DNA of 64,000 nucleotides from Morganella sibonii (GTDB taxonomy: Bacteria > Pseudomonadota > Gammaproteobacteria > Enterobacterales > Enterobacteriaceae), in NCBI RefSeq assembly GCF_040560245.1, contig NZ_JAKMWP010000001.1; one strand, written 5' to 3'. The position numbers and the translations under genes are program-made. The notes beneath the pieces were generated by a model that did not search any database, was not told the origin of the DNA, and saw only the letters and a list, made by a program, of their open reading frames with translations. Below, piece by piece: positions 9,460 through 17,855 of this stretch (within the stretch, counting starts at the first letter, position 1; every line of letters begins with the position of its first letter).

Positions 9460-10617
9460 ATGTTTGAACCGATGGAATTGACCAACGACGCGGTGATTAA
9501 AGTCATCGGCGTCGGCGGGGGCGGCGGTAACGCTGTTGAGCATATGGTCCGTGAACGCATCGAAGGCGTTGAGTTCTTCGCTGTGAATACGGACGCTCAG
9601 GCGCTTCGTAAAACCGCCGTCGGCCAGACTATTCAGATTGGTAACGGGATCACCAAAGGCCTGGGTGCGGGTGCAAACCCGGAAGTGGGCCGTAACGCGG
9701 CGGAAGAAGATCGCGAAGCTCTGCGCAATGCACTCGACGGTGCGGACATGGTCTTTATCGCAGCCGGTATGGGCGGCGGTACAGGGACCGGTGCGGCACC
9801 TGTTGTTGCTGAAGTTGCCAAAGAGCTGGGCATTCTGACCGTTGCTGTGGTGACCAAGCCGTTCAACTTTGAAGGCAAAAAACGCATGGCATTCGCCGAG
9901 CAGGGGATTACTGAGTTATCCAAGCATGTTGACTCGCTGATCACTATTCCGAATGACAAACTGCTGAAAGTATTAGGCCGCGGGATTTCTCTGCTGGATG
10001 CCTTCGGTGCTGCTAACGATGTGTTACGCGGCGCAGTTCAGGGTATCGCAGAACTGATCACCCGTCCGGGTCTGATGAACGTTGACTTCGCGGACGTCCG
10101 TACCGTGATGTCAGAAATGGGTTACGCAATGATGGGCTCCGGCGCGGCGCGCGGCGAAGACCGTGCGGAAGAAGCAGCCGAAATGGCGATCTCCAGCCCG
10201 CTGCTGGAAGATATCGACCTGTCCGGTGCGCGTGGTGTGCTGGTTAACATCACGGCGGGCTTTGACCTGCGTCTGGATGAGTTCGAAACCGTGGGTAACA
10301 CTATCCGTGCGTTTGCATCGGATAATGCGACCGTGGTTATCGGTACTTCTTTAGACCCTGAAATGAACGATGAACTGCGTGTGACTGTGGTCGCGACCGG
10401 TATCGGCATGGACAAACGTCCGGAAATCACGCTGGTAACCAATAAAGCGGTACAGACCAACAACATGGAACATCGTTATGCACAAATGCAAAACAGCATG
10501 ACCAGCATGGATGAGAGCAAATCAGTGGCACAGGTTGTCAACGATTCGTCAGCTCAGAGCAATAAAGAACCGGATTACTTAGATATCCCGGCTTTTTTAC
10601 GCAAACAGGCTGACTAA
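9460..10617 (+). CDS. ftsZ: FtsZ, tubulin-like cell division GTPase
   Basis: Forms the cytokinetic Z ring. The 385 residues show the N-terminal IKVIGVGGGGGNAV nucleotide-binding segment, the tubulin signature GGGTGTGAAP near residue 107, and NVDFADVRTVMSEMG near 207 containing the catalytic T7-loop aspartates. After a linker comes the conserved C-terminal peptide DYLDIPAFLRKQAD, which binds FtsA and ZipA in relatives. A good ribosome-binding site (GGAGAGA) precedes the ATG. Confidence 0.98.
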   Translation: MFEPMELTNDAVIKVIGVGGGGGNAVEHMVRERIEGVEFFAVNTDAQALRKTAVGQTIQIGNGITKGLGAGANPEVGRNAAEEDREALRNALDGADMVFIAAGMGGGTGTGAAPVVAEVAKELGILTVAVVTKPFNFEGKKRMAFAEQGITELSKHVDSLITIPNDKLLKVLGRGISLLDAFGAANDVLRGAVQGIAELITRPGLMNVDFADVRTVMSEMGYAMMGSGAARGEDRAEEAAEMAISSPLLEDIDLSGARGVLVNITAGFDLRLDEFETVGNTIRAFASDNATVVIGTSLDPEMNDELRVTVVATGIGMDKRPEITLVTNKAVQTNNMEHRYAQMQNSMTSMDESKSVAQVVNDSSAQSNKEPDYLDIPAFLRKQAD

Positions 10618-10657
10618 ACCGAAAAGATTTGCATCTCCGCTTTTTGTGCTAAACTAT

Positions 10658-10689
10658 CTCCCTTGTCATTAGTTTATAATGACAGGGAG
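10658..10689 (+). repeat. Inverted repeat in the ftsZ-lpxC gap
   Basis: CTCCCTTGTCATTA at 10658-10671 pairs with TAATGACAGGGAG at 10677-10689, with a single bulged base and a five-base loop. There is no run of T after it, so it is not an ordinary terminator. It ends 27 bases before the lpxC start and could be an operator or an mRNA stem in the lpxC leader. Confidence 0.6.
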
Positions 10690-10715
10690 ACAGTTAATCA
10701 AACGAGACAGAAACG

Positions 10716-11633
10716 ATGATCAAACAAAGAACATTAAAGCGTATTGTTCAGGCTACGGGTGTGGGTTTACACACCGGTAAAAAAGTTACGCTGACAATGC
10801 GTCCGGCACCGGCCAATACCGGGATCATCTATCGCCGTACTGATCTTAATCCGCCTGTCGATTTTCCGGCAGATGCGAAATCCGTGCGTGATACGATGTT
10901 ATGTACTTGTCTGGTAAATGAAGACAACGTACGTATTTCCACGGTTGAGCATTTAAACGCAGCACTGGCCGGGCTCGGCATTGATAACCTGGTTATCGAA
11001 GTCGATGCCGCTGAAATCCCGATTATGGATGGCAGCGCAAGTCCGTTCGTATTCCTGTTACTGGATGCCGGTATTGAAGAACTGAACAGCGCGAAGAAAT
11101 TCCTGCGTCTGAAAGAGACCGTCCGTGTTGAAGATGGTGATAAGTGGGCTGAACTCTCTCCGTTTAACGGCTTCAGCTTAGATTTCACGATTGATTTCAA
11201 CCATCCGGCGATCGATTCCAGCACTCAGCGCTACGCGATGAACTTCTCTGCGGAAAACTTTGTCCGGGATATCAGCCGTGCACGTACCTTCGGGTTCATG
11301 CGTGACATTGAATATCTCCAGTCCAAAGGCTTATGTTTAGGCGGAAGTTTTGACTGTGCTATCGTGGTGGATGATTACCGCGTGCTGAACGAAGACGGCC
11401 TGCGTTTTGAAGACGAATTCGTACGTCACAAAATGCTGGACGCTATCGGTGACCTGTTTATGTGCGGCCACAATATTATCGGTGCCTTCACGGCATTCAA
11501 ATCCGGCCACGCACTGAATAACAAGTTACTTCAGGCTGTTCTGGCAAAAGAGAGCGCCTGGGAACTCGTGACATTCGAGAACGAAGCACAGATGCCGGTT
11601 GCATTCCGTGCACCGTCAACCGTACTGGCATAA
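10716..11633 (+). CDS. lpxC: LpxC, UDP-3-O-acyl-GlcNAc deacetylase
   Basis: Zinc enzyme for the committed step of lipid A synthesis. The 305 residues equal the E. coli length. Zinc ligands are visible: His in STVEHLNAALAGLG near residue 79, and His and Asp in HKMLDAIGDLF near 238-242; the catalytic base region GHNIIGAF follows. The C-terminus ends in FRAPSTVLA. In E. coli LpxC is degraded by FtsH through its C-terminal tail; the hydrophobic end here resembles that tail, so similar control is likely. Confidence 0.97.
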   Translation: MIKQRTLKRIVQATGVGLHTGKKVTLTMRPAPANTGIIYRRTDLNPPVDFPADAKSVRDTMLCTCLVNEDNVRISTVEHLNAALAGLGIDNLVIEVDAAEIPIMDGSASPFVFLLLDAGIEELNSAKKFLRLKETVRVEDGDKWAELSPFNGFSLDFTIDFNHPAIDSSTQRYAMNFSAENFVRDISRARTFGFMRDIEYLQSKGLCLGGSFDCAIVVDDYRVLNEDGLRFEDEFVRHKMLDAIGDLFMCGHNIIGAFTAFKSGHALNNKLLQAVLAKESAWELVTFENEAQMPVAFRAPSTVLA

Positions 11634-11640
11634 TCAGGTC

Positions 11641-11703
11641 ATGGCACCACAGCTTGTTGCTCTGACCCTGACTCTCCTGTCACTGACGCTGTTTACCAAA
11701 TAG
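11641..11703 (+). CDS. Possible 20-residue hydrophobic peptide
   Basis: Directly after lpxC an ATG opens a 20-codon frame encoding MAPQLVALTLTLLSLTLFTK, a short hydrophobic stretch ending in lysine that could span a membrane. An AGG triplet three bases before the ATG is the only ribosome-binding hint and is too close to be convincing. It lies between lpxC and the 3' end of the opposite-strand dciA-like gene. Such a short frame can arise by chance, so this is only a candidate. Confidence 0.22.
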   Translation: MAPQLVALTLTLLSLTLFTK

Positions 11704-11710
11704 CGTCTGC

Positions 11711-12238
11711 TTAATCTGCTGCACTGGTACTCTCTCCGGCCAGTGCAGCCAATTTCTCCAGTTTCTTCCTCAGTTTTTCCGGACTTCTCTGCGCCAGCGC
11801 TTTCAGCGCATTGGCACTTTCCGCACTCAGTTTCCGTCCCGGCTCTGCTGTTTTTTGTCCTCTGACATCTGAATTGCTGTTTTTATCATCACCCGGTCGC
11901 CCGGTTGACGATGATTTCATCAATGACGGGTTGATTTTGATGTCGATGGCCGATAATGATGGTAAAATCTCCCGGCGCAATGCGGAACGCAGCGCAGGAA
12001 GTTCATAACGCAGGCGGGTCATCTGTGCCGCATTAGAGACTTCCAGAATTAACAGTTGTTTGCGATAATTAGCCACACGACAGTGCGGTTTGAGCATCGC
12101 GGGCAGCAGCGCCAGAACGGCGCGGTTGAGTTTAAGTAACACGACAGCACGCTGCTGAATACTTTTAAGGGTATTATTATCCTTAGTTCCGCTTTCCAGC
12201 AGACTTTCAAGGGAAACTGGCTGACTGTCGCGCATCAC
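11711..12238 (-). CDS. DciA/DUF721-family protein
   Basis: A 175-residue protein (GTG at 12238, with an ATG one codon later) of the DUF721 family. The N-terminal domain covers about residues 1-100 (SIQQRAVVLLKLNRAVLALLP, then CRVANYRKQLLILEVSNAAQMTRLRYE). It is followed by a low-complexity Ser/Asp/Asn linker and a basic helical C-terminus. DciA is the ancestral bacterial loader of the DnaB helicase; in E. coli it was replaced by DnaC. Whether this copy loads helicase is unknown. Its 5' end lies head-to-head with secM, the two coding starts being only about 30 bases apart. Confidence 0.75.
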   Translation of the reverse strand: MMRDSQPVSLESLLESGTKDNNTLKSIQQRAVVLLKLNRAVLALLPAMLKPHCRVANYRKQLLILEVSNAAQMTRLRYELPALRSALRREILPSLSAIDIKINPSLMKSSSTGRPGDDKNSNSDVRGQKTAEPGRKLSAESANALKALAQRSPEKLRKKLEKLAALAGESTSAAD

Positions 12239-12268
12239 ATATACTCCGGATCTCGTGAGGGAAACACT

Positions 12269-12781
12269 ATTTTAAATCTTTGGCGGCAATTTGGCAGGCG
12301 TTATTTCTGGTGCCATCTCTTTATCGGGATTGTGGCGACCGGCTTTGGCCTGCCTGCAGTCCTGAACAGTGGTGATGTTACCACAGCCGGTGCCGGGACA
12401 ACACAAAACCGCCAGAGTCAGGCATTATCCGCCTTTGACAGCCTGTTTCTGCAAAGCAGCCAGCCGGCGAGAACCTCACAGAACATCAATTACTGGCAGC
12501 AGCATGCTGTCCGTAATGTTATCCGCCAGATTTCCTTTGCATTTTCCTGCCCGGAAGATGCGTCAAAAGATAATACCCCGGCAGAAGACCGGCATGATGC
12601 CTCCGCACAAAATATGCTGGCGGCACTGTATGCCATTCTGACCGATTCCCCGGCACTGCCTGTTTATCATCCGGCTGTTATGCCGCAGCGCATTGCCGCA
12701 GATAACCCGTCTCCGTCTTTTTCTGTTCAGTGGATTGCCCGCACCGGCGGCATCCGTGCAGGCCCCGTACAATCTGCGTAA
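12269..12781 (+). CDS. secM: SecM, secretion-monitor arrest peptide (apparent ATT start)
   Basis: Regulatory nascent chain that stalls in the ribosome tunnel and tunes secA translation to export capacity. The C-terminus has the arrest core WIARTGGIRAGP (residues about 155-166), matching the family W-I-x4-GIRAGP. The N-terminus LNLWRQFGRRYFWCH followed by a hydrophobic stretch is a signal sequence and resembles E. coli SecM. No in-frame ATG, GTG or TTG occurs before that conserved region. The ATT at 12269 has an AGGG ribosome-binding site seven bases upstream, and starting there gives 170 residues, the E. coli length. The first conventional start in frame is GTG 12332, which would delete the N-terminal part of the signal. 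A one-base indel after GTG 12255 is the alternative. Confidence 0.85.
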   Translation: MLNLWRQFGRRYFWCHLFIGIVATGFGLPAVLNSGDVTTAGAGTTQNRQSQALSAFDSLFLQSSQPARTSQNINYWQQHAVRNVIRQISFAFSCPEDASKDNTPAEDRHDASAQNMLAALYAILTDSPALPVYHPAVMPQRIAADNPSPSFSVQWIARTGGIRAGPVQSA

Positions 12782-12820
12782 TATTCGCGCAATATCCACG
12801 TGATATCCGCGTAATTCTCC
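12777..12820 (+). repeat. Four degenerate 11-bp tandem repeats between secM and secA
   Basis: Four consecutive 11-mers: CGTAATATTCG, CGCAATATCCA, CGTGATATCCG and CGTAATTCTCC. The array begins in the last secM codons and ends 65 bases before the secA ATG. In E. coli this interval forms an mRNA helix that hides the secA ribosome-binding site unless SecM stalls. The repeats may be part of an equivalent structure or simply a small slippage array. Confidence 0.6.
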
Positions 12821-12885
12821 AAAAGAAATTATTAACATATTGATTATTAACAAGGCCTGATTGTGCCTGAACAGAGACGTTTACT

Positions 12886-15597
12886 ATGCTGGTAAAATTA
12901 CTGACCAAAATCTTCGGCAGCCGGAATGACCGTACTTTACGCCGCCTGCGCAAATCCGTGGAAATTATCAACCGGATGGAACCTGAGTTCGAAAAACTCA
13001 GTGATGATGAATTAAAAGCCAAAACACAGGAATTCCGTGATCGCCTGGCAAAAGGTGAATCCGAGCAGGATATCTTACCGGAAGCATTTGCCACGGTGCG
13101 TGAAGCCAGTAAGCGTGTATTCGGTATGCGCCACTTTGATGTCCAGCTGATTGGCGGCATGGTGCTGAACGAACGCTGCATCGCCGAGATGCGTACGGGT
13201 GAGGGTAAAACGCTGACCGCGACACTGCCTGCTTACCTCAATGCCCTGTCCGGCAAAGGGGTTCACGTGGTGACAGTGAACGACTACCTCGCCCAGCGTG
13301 ATGCCGAAAACAACCGTCCGTTGTTTGAATTCCTCGGTCTGACCGTCGGCATCAACCTGCCGGGCATGCCTGCACCGGCAAAACGTGAAGCGTATGCAGC
13401 TGATATCACCTACGGTACTAACAACGAATACGGTTTTGACTATCTGCGTGACAACATGGCGTTCAGTCCGGAAGAGCGTGTACAGCGTAAGCTGAACTAT
13501 GCGCTGGTGGATGAGGTCGACTCCATCTTAATCGATGAAGCCCGTACCCCGCTGATTATCTCCGGTCCGGCAGAAGACAGCTCTGAGCTGTATATGAAAG
13601 TGGATAAACTGATCCCGCGCCTGGTTCGTCAGGAAAAAGATGATTCCGATACCTTCAAAGGTGAAGGTCACTTCTCTGTGGATGAGAAATCCCGTCAGGT
13701 CACACTGACCGAGCGCGGTCTGGTGCTGGTGGAAGAGCTGCTGTCTGAGGCTGGTCTGATGAATGAAGGTGAATCACTGTACTCACCATCAAATATCATG
13801 CTGATGCATCACGTCATGGCGGGTCTGCGTGCGCACTCCCTGTTTGTCCGCGATGTGGATTATATCGTCAGCGAAGGTGAGGTTATCATCGTCGATGAAC
13901 ACACCGGCCGTACTATGCAGGGCCGCCGCTGGTCTGATGGTCTGCATCAGGCAGTGGAAGCCAAAGAAGGTGTGGAAATCCAGAATGAAAACCAGACACT
14001 GGCCTCCATCACATTCCAGAACTACTTCCGTTTATACACCAAACTGGCCGGGATGACCGGTACAGCGGATACGGAAGCTTTTGAATTCAGTTCTATTTAT
14101 AAACTCGATACGATTGTTATCCCGACGAACCGTCCGATGATCCGTAAAGATTTACCGGATCTGGTTTATATGACTGAAGCTGATAAATTCAATGCCATCA
14201 TTGAAGATATCCGTGAACGTACCGCAGCCGGACAACCGGTGCTTGTGGGTACAATCTCTATCGAGAAATCAGAACTTATCTCCAACGCACTGAAAAAAGC
14301 CAAAATTGAGCACAGTGTACTGAACGCCAAATTCCACGCCATGGAAGCGGATATTGTTGAACAGGCCGGTCGTTCAGGTCATGTGACTATCGCTACCAAC
14401 ATGGCGGGTCGTGGTACGGATATCGTGCTGGGCGGCAGCTTACAGGCAGATCTGACCGCGCTGGATGAACCGACAGAAGAGAACATTGCTGCGGCGAAAG
14501 CAGCATGGCAGGAGCGCCATGATGCCGTCCTGGCGGCAGGCGGTCTGCATATCATCGGTACTGAGCGTCATGAATCCCGCCGTATCGATAACCAGTTACG
14601 CGGTCGTTCAGGCCGTCAGGGTGATGCGGGTTCTTCCCGTTTCTACCTGTCTATGGAAGATGCACTGATGCGTATCTTCGCATCTGACCGTGTTACCGGC
14701 ATGATGCGTAAACTGGGTATGAAAGAGGGTGAGGCGATTGAGCATCCGTGGGTGACCAAAGCGATTGCCAACGCACAGCGTAAAGTGGAAAGCCGCAACT
14801 TCGATATCCGTAAGCAACTGCTGGAATATGATGATGTGGCAAACGACCAGCGCCGCGCTATCTACACTCAGCGTAATGATCTGCTGGATAACGGCGATAT
14901 CAGTGAAACTATCGACAGCATCCGCGGTGATGTCTTCACAACGGTTATCGATGCGCATATTCCGCCGCAGTCTCTGGAAGAAATGTGGGATATCCCGGGT
15001 CTGGAAAAACGTCTGGAACAGGATTTCGATTTACATCTGCCAATCAAAGAGTGGCTGGATAAAGAACCTGAGCTGCACGAAGAAACTCTGCGTGAGCGTA
15101 TCCTCGATAAAGCGGTTGAGGTTTATAAAGCCAAAGAAGAGATTGTCGGCGCTGAAATGATGCGTCACTTCGAGAAAGGCGTGATGCTGCAAACGCTGGA
15201 TACACTGTGGAAAGAGCATCTGGCAGCGATGGATTATCTGCGTCAGGGTATTCATCTGCGTGGTTACGCACAAAAAGATCCGAAGCAGGAATACAAGCGT
15301 GAGTCTTTCTCCATGTTTGCTAACATGCTGGAAGGCCTGAAATATGAAGTGGTCAGCACCATTTCCAAAGTTCAGGTCCGCATGCCGGAAGAAGTTGAAG
15401 CACTGGAGCAGCGCCGCCGCGAGGAAGCTGAACGTCTGGCACAGCGCCAGCAGCTCAGCCATGAAAATGACAATGCTGCGCTGATGACCAAAACTGAAGC
15501 GGAAATCGCATCCGGTGTCCGCAAAGTCGGCCGTAATGATCCGTGCCCTTGTGGTTCCGGCAAGAAATACAAACAGTGCCACGGTGCACTGAAATAA
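12886..15597 (+). CDS. secA: SecA, protein translocase ATPase
   Basis: Motor ATPase that pushes preproteins through SecYEG. The 903 residues start with MLVKLLTKIFGSRNDRTLRR, the usual N-terminus. Visible parts: Walker A MRTGEGKTLTATLPAY near residue 102, Walker B VDEVDSILIDEARTPL near 208, the ATNMAGRGTDIVLGGS helicase motif near 503, the helical scaffold and two-helix finger region, and the C-terminal zinc tail NDPCPCGSGKKYKQCHG, which binds SecB and phospholipids. It follows secM by 104 bases and has a weak ribosome-binding site (AGAGACG), consistent with translation controlled by SecM. Confidence 0.98.
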   Translation: MLVKLLTKIFGSRNDRTLRRLRKSVEIINRMEPEFEKLSDDELKAKTQEFRDRLAKGESEQDILPEAFATVREASKRVFGMRHFDVQLIGGMVLNERCIAEMRTGEGKTLTATLPAYLNALSGKGVHVVTVNDYLAQRDAENNRPLFEFLGLTVGINLPGMPAPAKREAYAADITYGTNNEYGFDYLRDNMAFSPEERVQRKLNYALVDEVDSILIDEARTPLIISGPAEDSSELYMKVDKLIPRLVRQEKDDSDTFKGEGHFSVDEKSRQVTLTERGLVLVEELLSEAGLMNEGESLYSPSNIMLMHHVMAGLRAHSLFVRDVDYIVSEGEVIIVDEHTGRTMQGRRWSDGLHQAVEAKEGVEIQNENQTLASITFQNYFRLYTKLAGMTGTADTEAFEFSSIYKLDTIVIPTNRPMIRKDLPDLVYMTEADKFNAIIEDIRERTAAGQPVLVGTISIEKSELISNALKKAKIEHSVLNAKFHAMEADIVEQAGRSGHVTIATNMAGRGTDIVLGGSLQADLTALDEPTEENIAAAKAAWQERHDAVLAAGGLHIIGTERHESRRIDNQLRGRSGRQGDAGSSRFYLSMEDALMRIFASDRVTGMMRKLGMKEGEAIEHPWVTKAIANAQRKVESRNFDIRKQLLEYDDVANDQRRAIYTQRNDLLDNGDISETIDSIRGDVFTTVIDAHIPPQSLEEMWDIPGLEKRLEQDFDLHLPIKEWLDKEPELHEETLRERILDKAVEVYKAKEEIVGAEMMRHFEKGVMLQTLDTLWKEHLAAMDYLRQGIHLRGYAQKDPKQEYKRESFSMFANMLEGLKYEVVSTISKVQVRMPEEVEALEQRRREEAERLAQRQQLSHENDNAALMTKTEAEIASGVRKVGRNDPCPCGSGKKYKQCHGALK

Positions 15598-15630
15598 TCA
15601 GTCCTGACAGACGATTAGCATAAAAAGCAA

Positions 15631-15656
15631 AAAGGCGGGGGAATCCCGCCTTTCTT
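15631..15656 (+). terminator. Rho-independent terminator after secA
   Basis: Stem AAAGGCGGG / CCCGCCTTT with a five-base loop, followed by the interrupted U tract TCTTCTGT. It lies 33 bases after the secA stop and just before mutT, so it probably gives partial termination. Confidence 0.75.
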
Positions 15657-15678
15657 CTGTAAATAAAACGGACAGAAC

Positions 15679-16074
15679 ATGATGGAAAAAAAACACTTAC
15701 GTATTGCCGCCGGCGTTATCCGTAATGCAGAAGGCGATATCTTTATTGCTCAGCGCCCGGCTGAATCTCATATGGGTGGTTACTGGGAGTTTCCCGGCGG
15801 TAAACTGGAAGCCGGAGAGTCACCGGAACAGGCGCTGGTACGGGAGCTGGAAGAAGAACTGGGTATTGTGGCCGTTCCCGGTGAGCTGTTACAGACGGCA
15901 GAGCATGAGTTTCCGGATCGCCTGATCACCATTTATTTCTTCCTGGTGGAAGAATGGCAGAACGCGCCTTATGGCCGCGAAGGCCAGCCGTCACGCTGGG
16001 TAAAACAAACAGCATTGATCGCAGAGGAGTTTCCGCCGGTCAACCGCGGGATTGTGGCACTGCTGACGGAATAA
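15679..16074 (+). CDS. mutT: MutT, 8-oxo-dGTP diphosphatase
   Basis: Nudix hydrolase that cleans oxidised dGTP from the nucleotide pool and prevents A:T to C:G transversions. The Nudix box is complete: GGKLEAGESPEQALVRELEE followed by ELGI, around residues 38-60. The length of about 131 residues fits the family. Two adjacent ATG codons (15679 and 15682) are possible starts; the second gives MEKKHLRIAAGVI. Its position after secA is the same as in E. coli. Confidence 0.95.
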   Translation: MMEKKHLRIAAGVIRNAEGDIFIAQRPAESHMGGYWEFPGGKLEAGESPEQALVRELEEELGIVAVPGELLQTAEHEFPDRLITIYFFLVEEWQNAPYGREGQPSRWVKQTALIAEEFPPVNRGIVALLTE

Positions 16075-16128
16075 GATTCAGATATACGGATGCGGCTGTT
16101 TTTGTTCAGCCGCTGTCCGGTAAGTTAA

Positions 16129-16335
16129 TCAGTACGGTGAACTGTCTTCCGGTTCACTCCAGGCTTCACTGTCAGAAAGGTCACTCCGGCTGGCAATCCG
16201 TTTTTCTTCCGCAGCCCACTCCCCGAGATCAATTAACTGACAACGTTTACTGCAAAACGGGCGGTACGGGCTTTCCGTCCCCCAGACAACTTCTTTTTTG
16301 CAATTCGGGCAGTTAACGATAATAGCTTCTGACAT
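16129..16335 (-). CDS. yacG: YacG, DNA gyrase inhibitor, zinc protein
   Basis: Small zinc-binding protein of 68 residues; in E. coli it binds GyrB and inhibits gyrase. The zinc site is visible as CPNC near residue 9 and CSKRC near 28, followed by the family signature QLIDLGEWAAEEKRI. I chose the ATG at 16335 because it gives the MSEAIIVNCPNC N-terminus and has an AGGGAGG ribosome-binding site; a longer frame from 16368 overlaps zapD needlessly. It is the last gene of the coaE-zapD-yacG group. Confidence 0.93.
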   Translation of the reverse strand: MSEAIIVNCPNCKKEVVWGTESPYRPFCSKRCQLIDLGEWAAEEKRIASRSDLSDSEAWSEPEDSSPY

Positions 16336-16348
16336 AGCATCCTCCCTG

Positions 16349-17101
16349 CTAACAACAGGCAATTTCAAACGGTAAAGTAGCGGGTATTATACCGTGTTCG
16401 CTGTCAGTATGCAGGAAGCGTATGGCAAAACGTGTTTTGTGGCCGGAAACCTGCGGGTAAATCTGACAATCAACCGGCAGACGCAGACGCAGTAAATCCG
16501 CGCCTTCCGCATTATCCTGATAAAAGCCGTTATGGCTTTCAGCCGCGGTAAAAGGTGCGGACTGGCGCAGCAGCGTCAGCAGGCTGCTGAGTGCATTATT
16601 CAGCGGCTGTAAACCCGCAATCCAGGCGGCCTGCGTGTTATCACGCACACTCTGCGGCAGATTCAGCCACAGGTGGAGATAGGGCAGATCAAAACCGCAG
16701 CAACCGCCGGGAATACTCAGCCGCTGGCGGACAATACCGATAATTTTATCGTCTTTCAGGTGCTGGGCGATGCGGGGGGCTTTACTCAGTTCTGCCGCTT
16801 TCTGTTTCAGTTCGTCTGATAATCCGCGGATCAGGGCCTGGTCGGCGTTAGGCGCTTCAGCCCACATTGCCAGTTTCTTTTGCTGTTTTTCCAGCTCTTT
16901 TAAAATTTCTGAACGGACTTCACCGCGATCAATCACTTCGATAAATTCGGCGACAGCCCGGAAAAATGCCAGGCTTGACGGCAGAGAGTCGAGAGGAGAC
17001 AGAGTGCTCATTTGCTGAAGTGATGTTTCAATACGCAGCCATGAACGGGTTCGTTCGTTTAATGGATGTTCAAAAGTAACAGACTGACGGATTTCGCTCA
17101 T
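16349..17101 (-). CDS. zapD: ZapD, FtsZ ring-bundling protein
   Basis: Cytoplasmic protein that cross-links FtsZ filaments through the FtsZ C-terminal peptide. The 250-residue sequence has the family N-terminus TFEHPLNERTRSWLRIE and the segment CCGFDLPYLHLWLN near residue 135; it is mostly helical. It overlaps coaE by four bases (ATGA) and precedes yacG by 13 bases, so the three genes form an operon read on the minus strand. Confidence 0.94.
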   Translation of the reverse strand: MSEIRQSVTFEHPLNERTRSWLRIETSLQQMSTLSPLDSLPSSLAFFRAVAEFIEVIDRGEVRSEILKELEKQQKKLAMWAEAPNADQALIRGLSDELKQKAAELSKAPRIAQHLKDDKIIGIVRQRLSIPGGCCGFDLPYLHLWLNLPQSVRDNTQAAWIAGLQPLNNALSSLLTLLRQSAPFTAAESHNGFYQDNAEGADLLRLRLPVDCQIYPQVSGHKTRFAIRFLHTDSEHGIIPATLPFEIACC

Positions 17102-17715
17102 GGGTGTTCCTGTTTTGGCTGACGGGCCAACGCTGTATAATGTTCGTGCAGTGCAAGGACGCGGGGCATCAGCGGCTCATCGTTATCATGATTGGTCAGA
17201 ATATCATCGGCAACGGAAAGACGTTGTTCACGGGATGCCTGCGCCCGGAGAATATTTTCGGCATGCTCTCCGGAAACGCCGTCACGGCGCATGGTCCGGG
17301 CTATTTGTTCGTGCGGATAAACATCCACAACCAGTACGCGATCTGCCAGGGGAGCAAGGTTATTTTCAACCAGCAGAGGAACCACCCAAAGGGCATAAGG
17401 GGCTGTTACATTGTTAAGCTGCCGCCGGGTTTCCTGATGGATAAGCGGATGCAGTAACTGATTGAGCCATGCTTTTTTCTCCGGGTCTGCGAAGATTTCC
17501 CGGCGCAGCGCTGCTCTGTCCAGAGTGCCGTCTGCGGTCAGAGTCCGCGGGCCGAAGTGCTCAGCAATAGCCTGCAATGCCGGTGTTCCCGGTTCAACCA
17601 CCTGACGGGCGATAATATCCGCATCTGTCACAGGGACCCCGAGACGGGCAAACATATCCGCAACGGTACTTTTTCCGCTGCCGATACCCCCGGTTAACGC
17701 AACAATATAAGCCAT
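17098..17715 (-). CDS. coaE: CoaE, dephospho-CoA kinase
   Basis: Last enzyme of coenzyme A synthesis; it phosphorylates the ribose 3'-hydroxyl of dephospho-CoA. The 205 residues begin with the P-loop VALTGGIGSGKSTVADMFA, then VTDADIIARQVVEPG (the family Asp-Ala-Asp region) and LLHPLIHQETRRQL near residue 85. In E. coli guaC lies beyond this gene; here the next gene upstream is hofC, 140 bases away, so guaC is not at this place. Confidence 0.96.
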   Translation of the reverse strand: MAYIVALTGGIGSGKSTVADMFARLGVPVTDADIIARQVVEPGTPALQAIAEHFGPRTLTADGTLDRAALRREIFADPEKKAWLNQLLHPLIHQETRRQLNNVTAPYALWVVPLLVENNLAPLADRVLVVDVYPHEQIARTMRRDGVSGEHAENILRAQASREQRLSVADDILTNHDNDEPLMPRVLALHEHYTALARQPKQEHP

Positions 17716-17855
17716 TGTATTCCTGTATTGATCGAAACAACGGGTAAATTGTACCTGATGAAATTAATTTCTCCTATGGCAAATAAGCAGTGAATACAGA
17801 GATATTTCACAGGTTTGAATTTTTTATTCAGATACTTTAAGGAATGAATAGTTTG

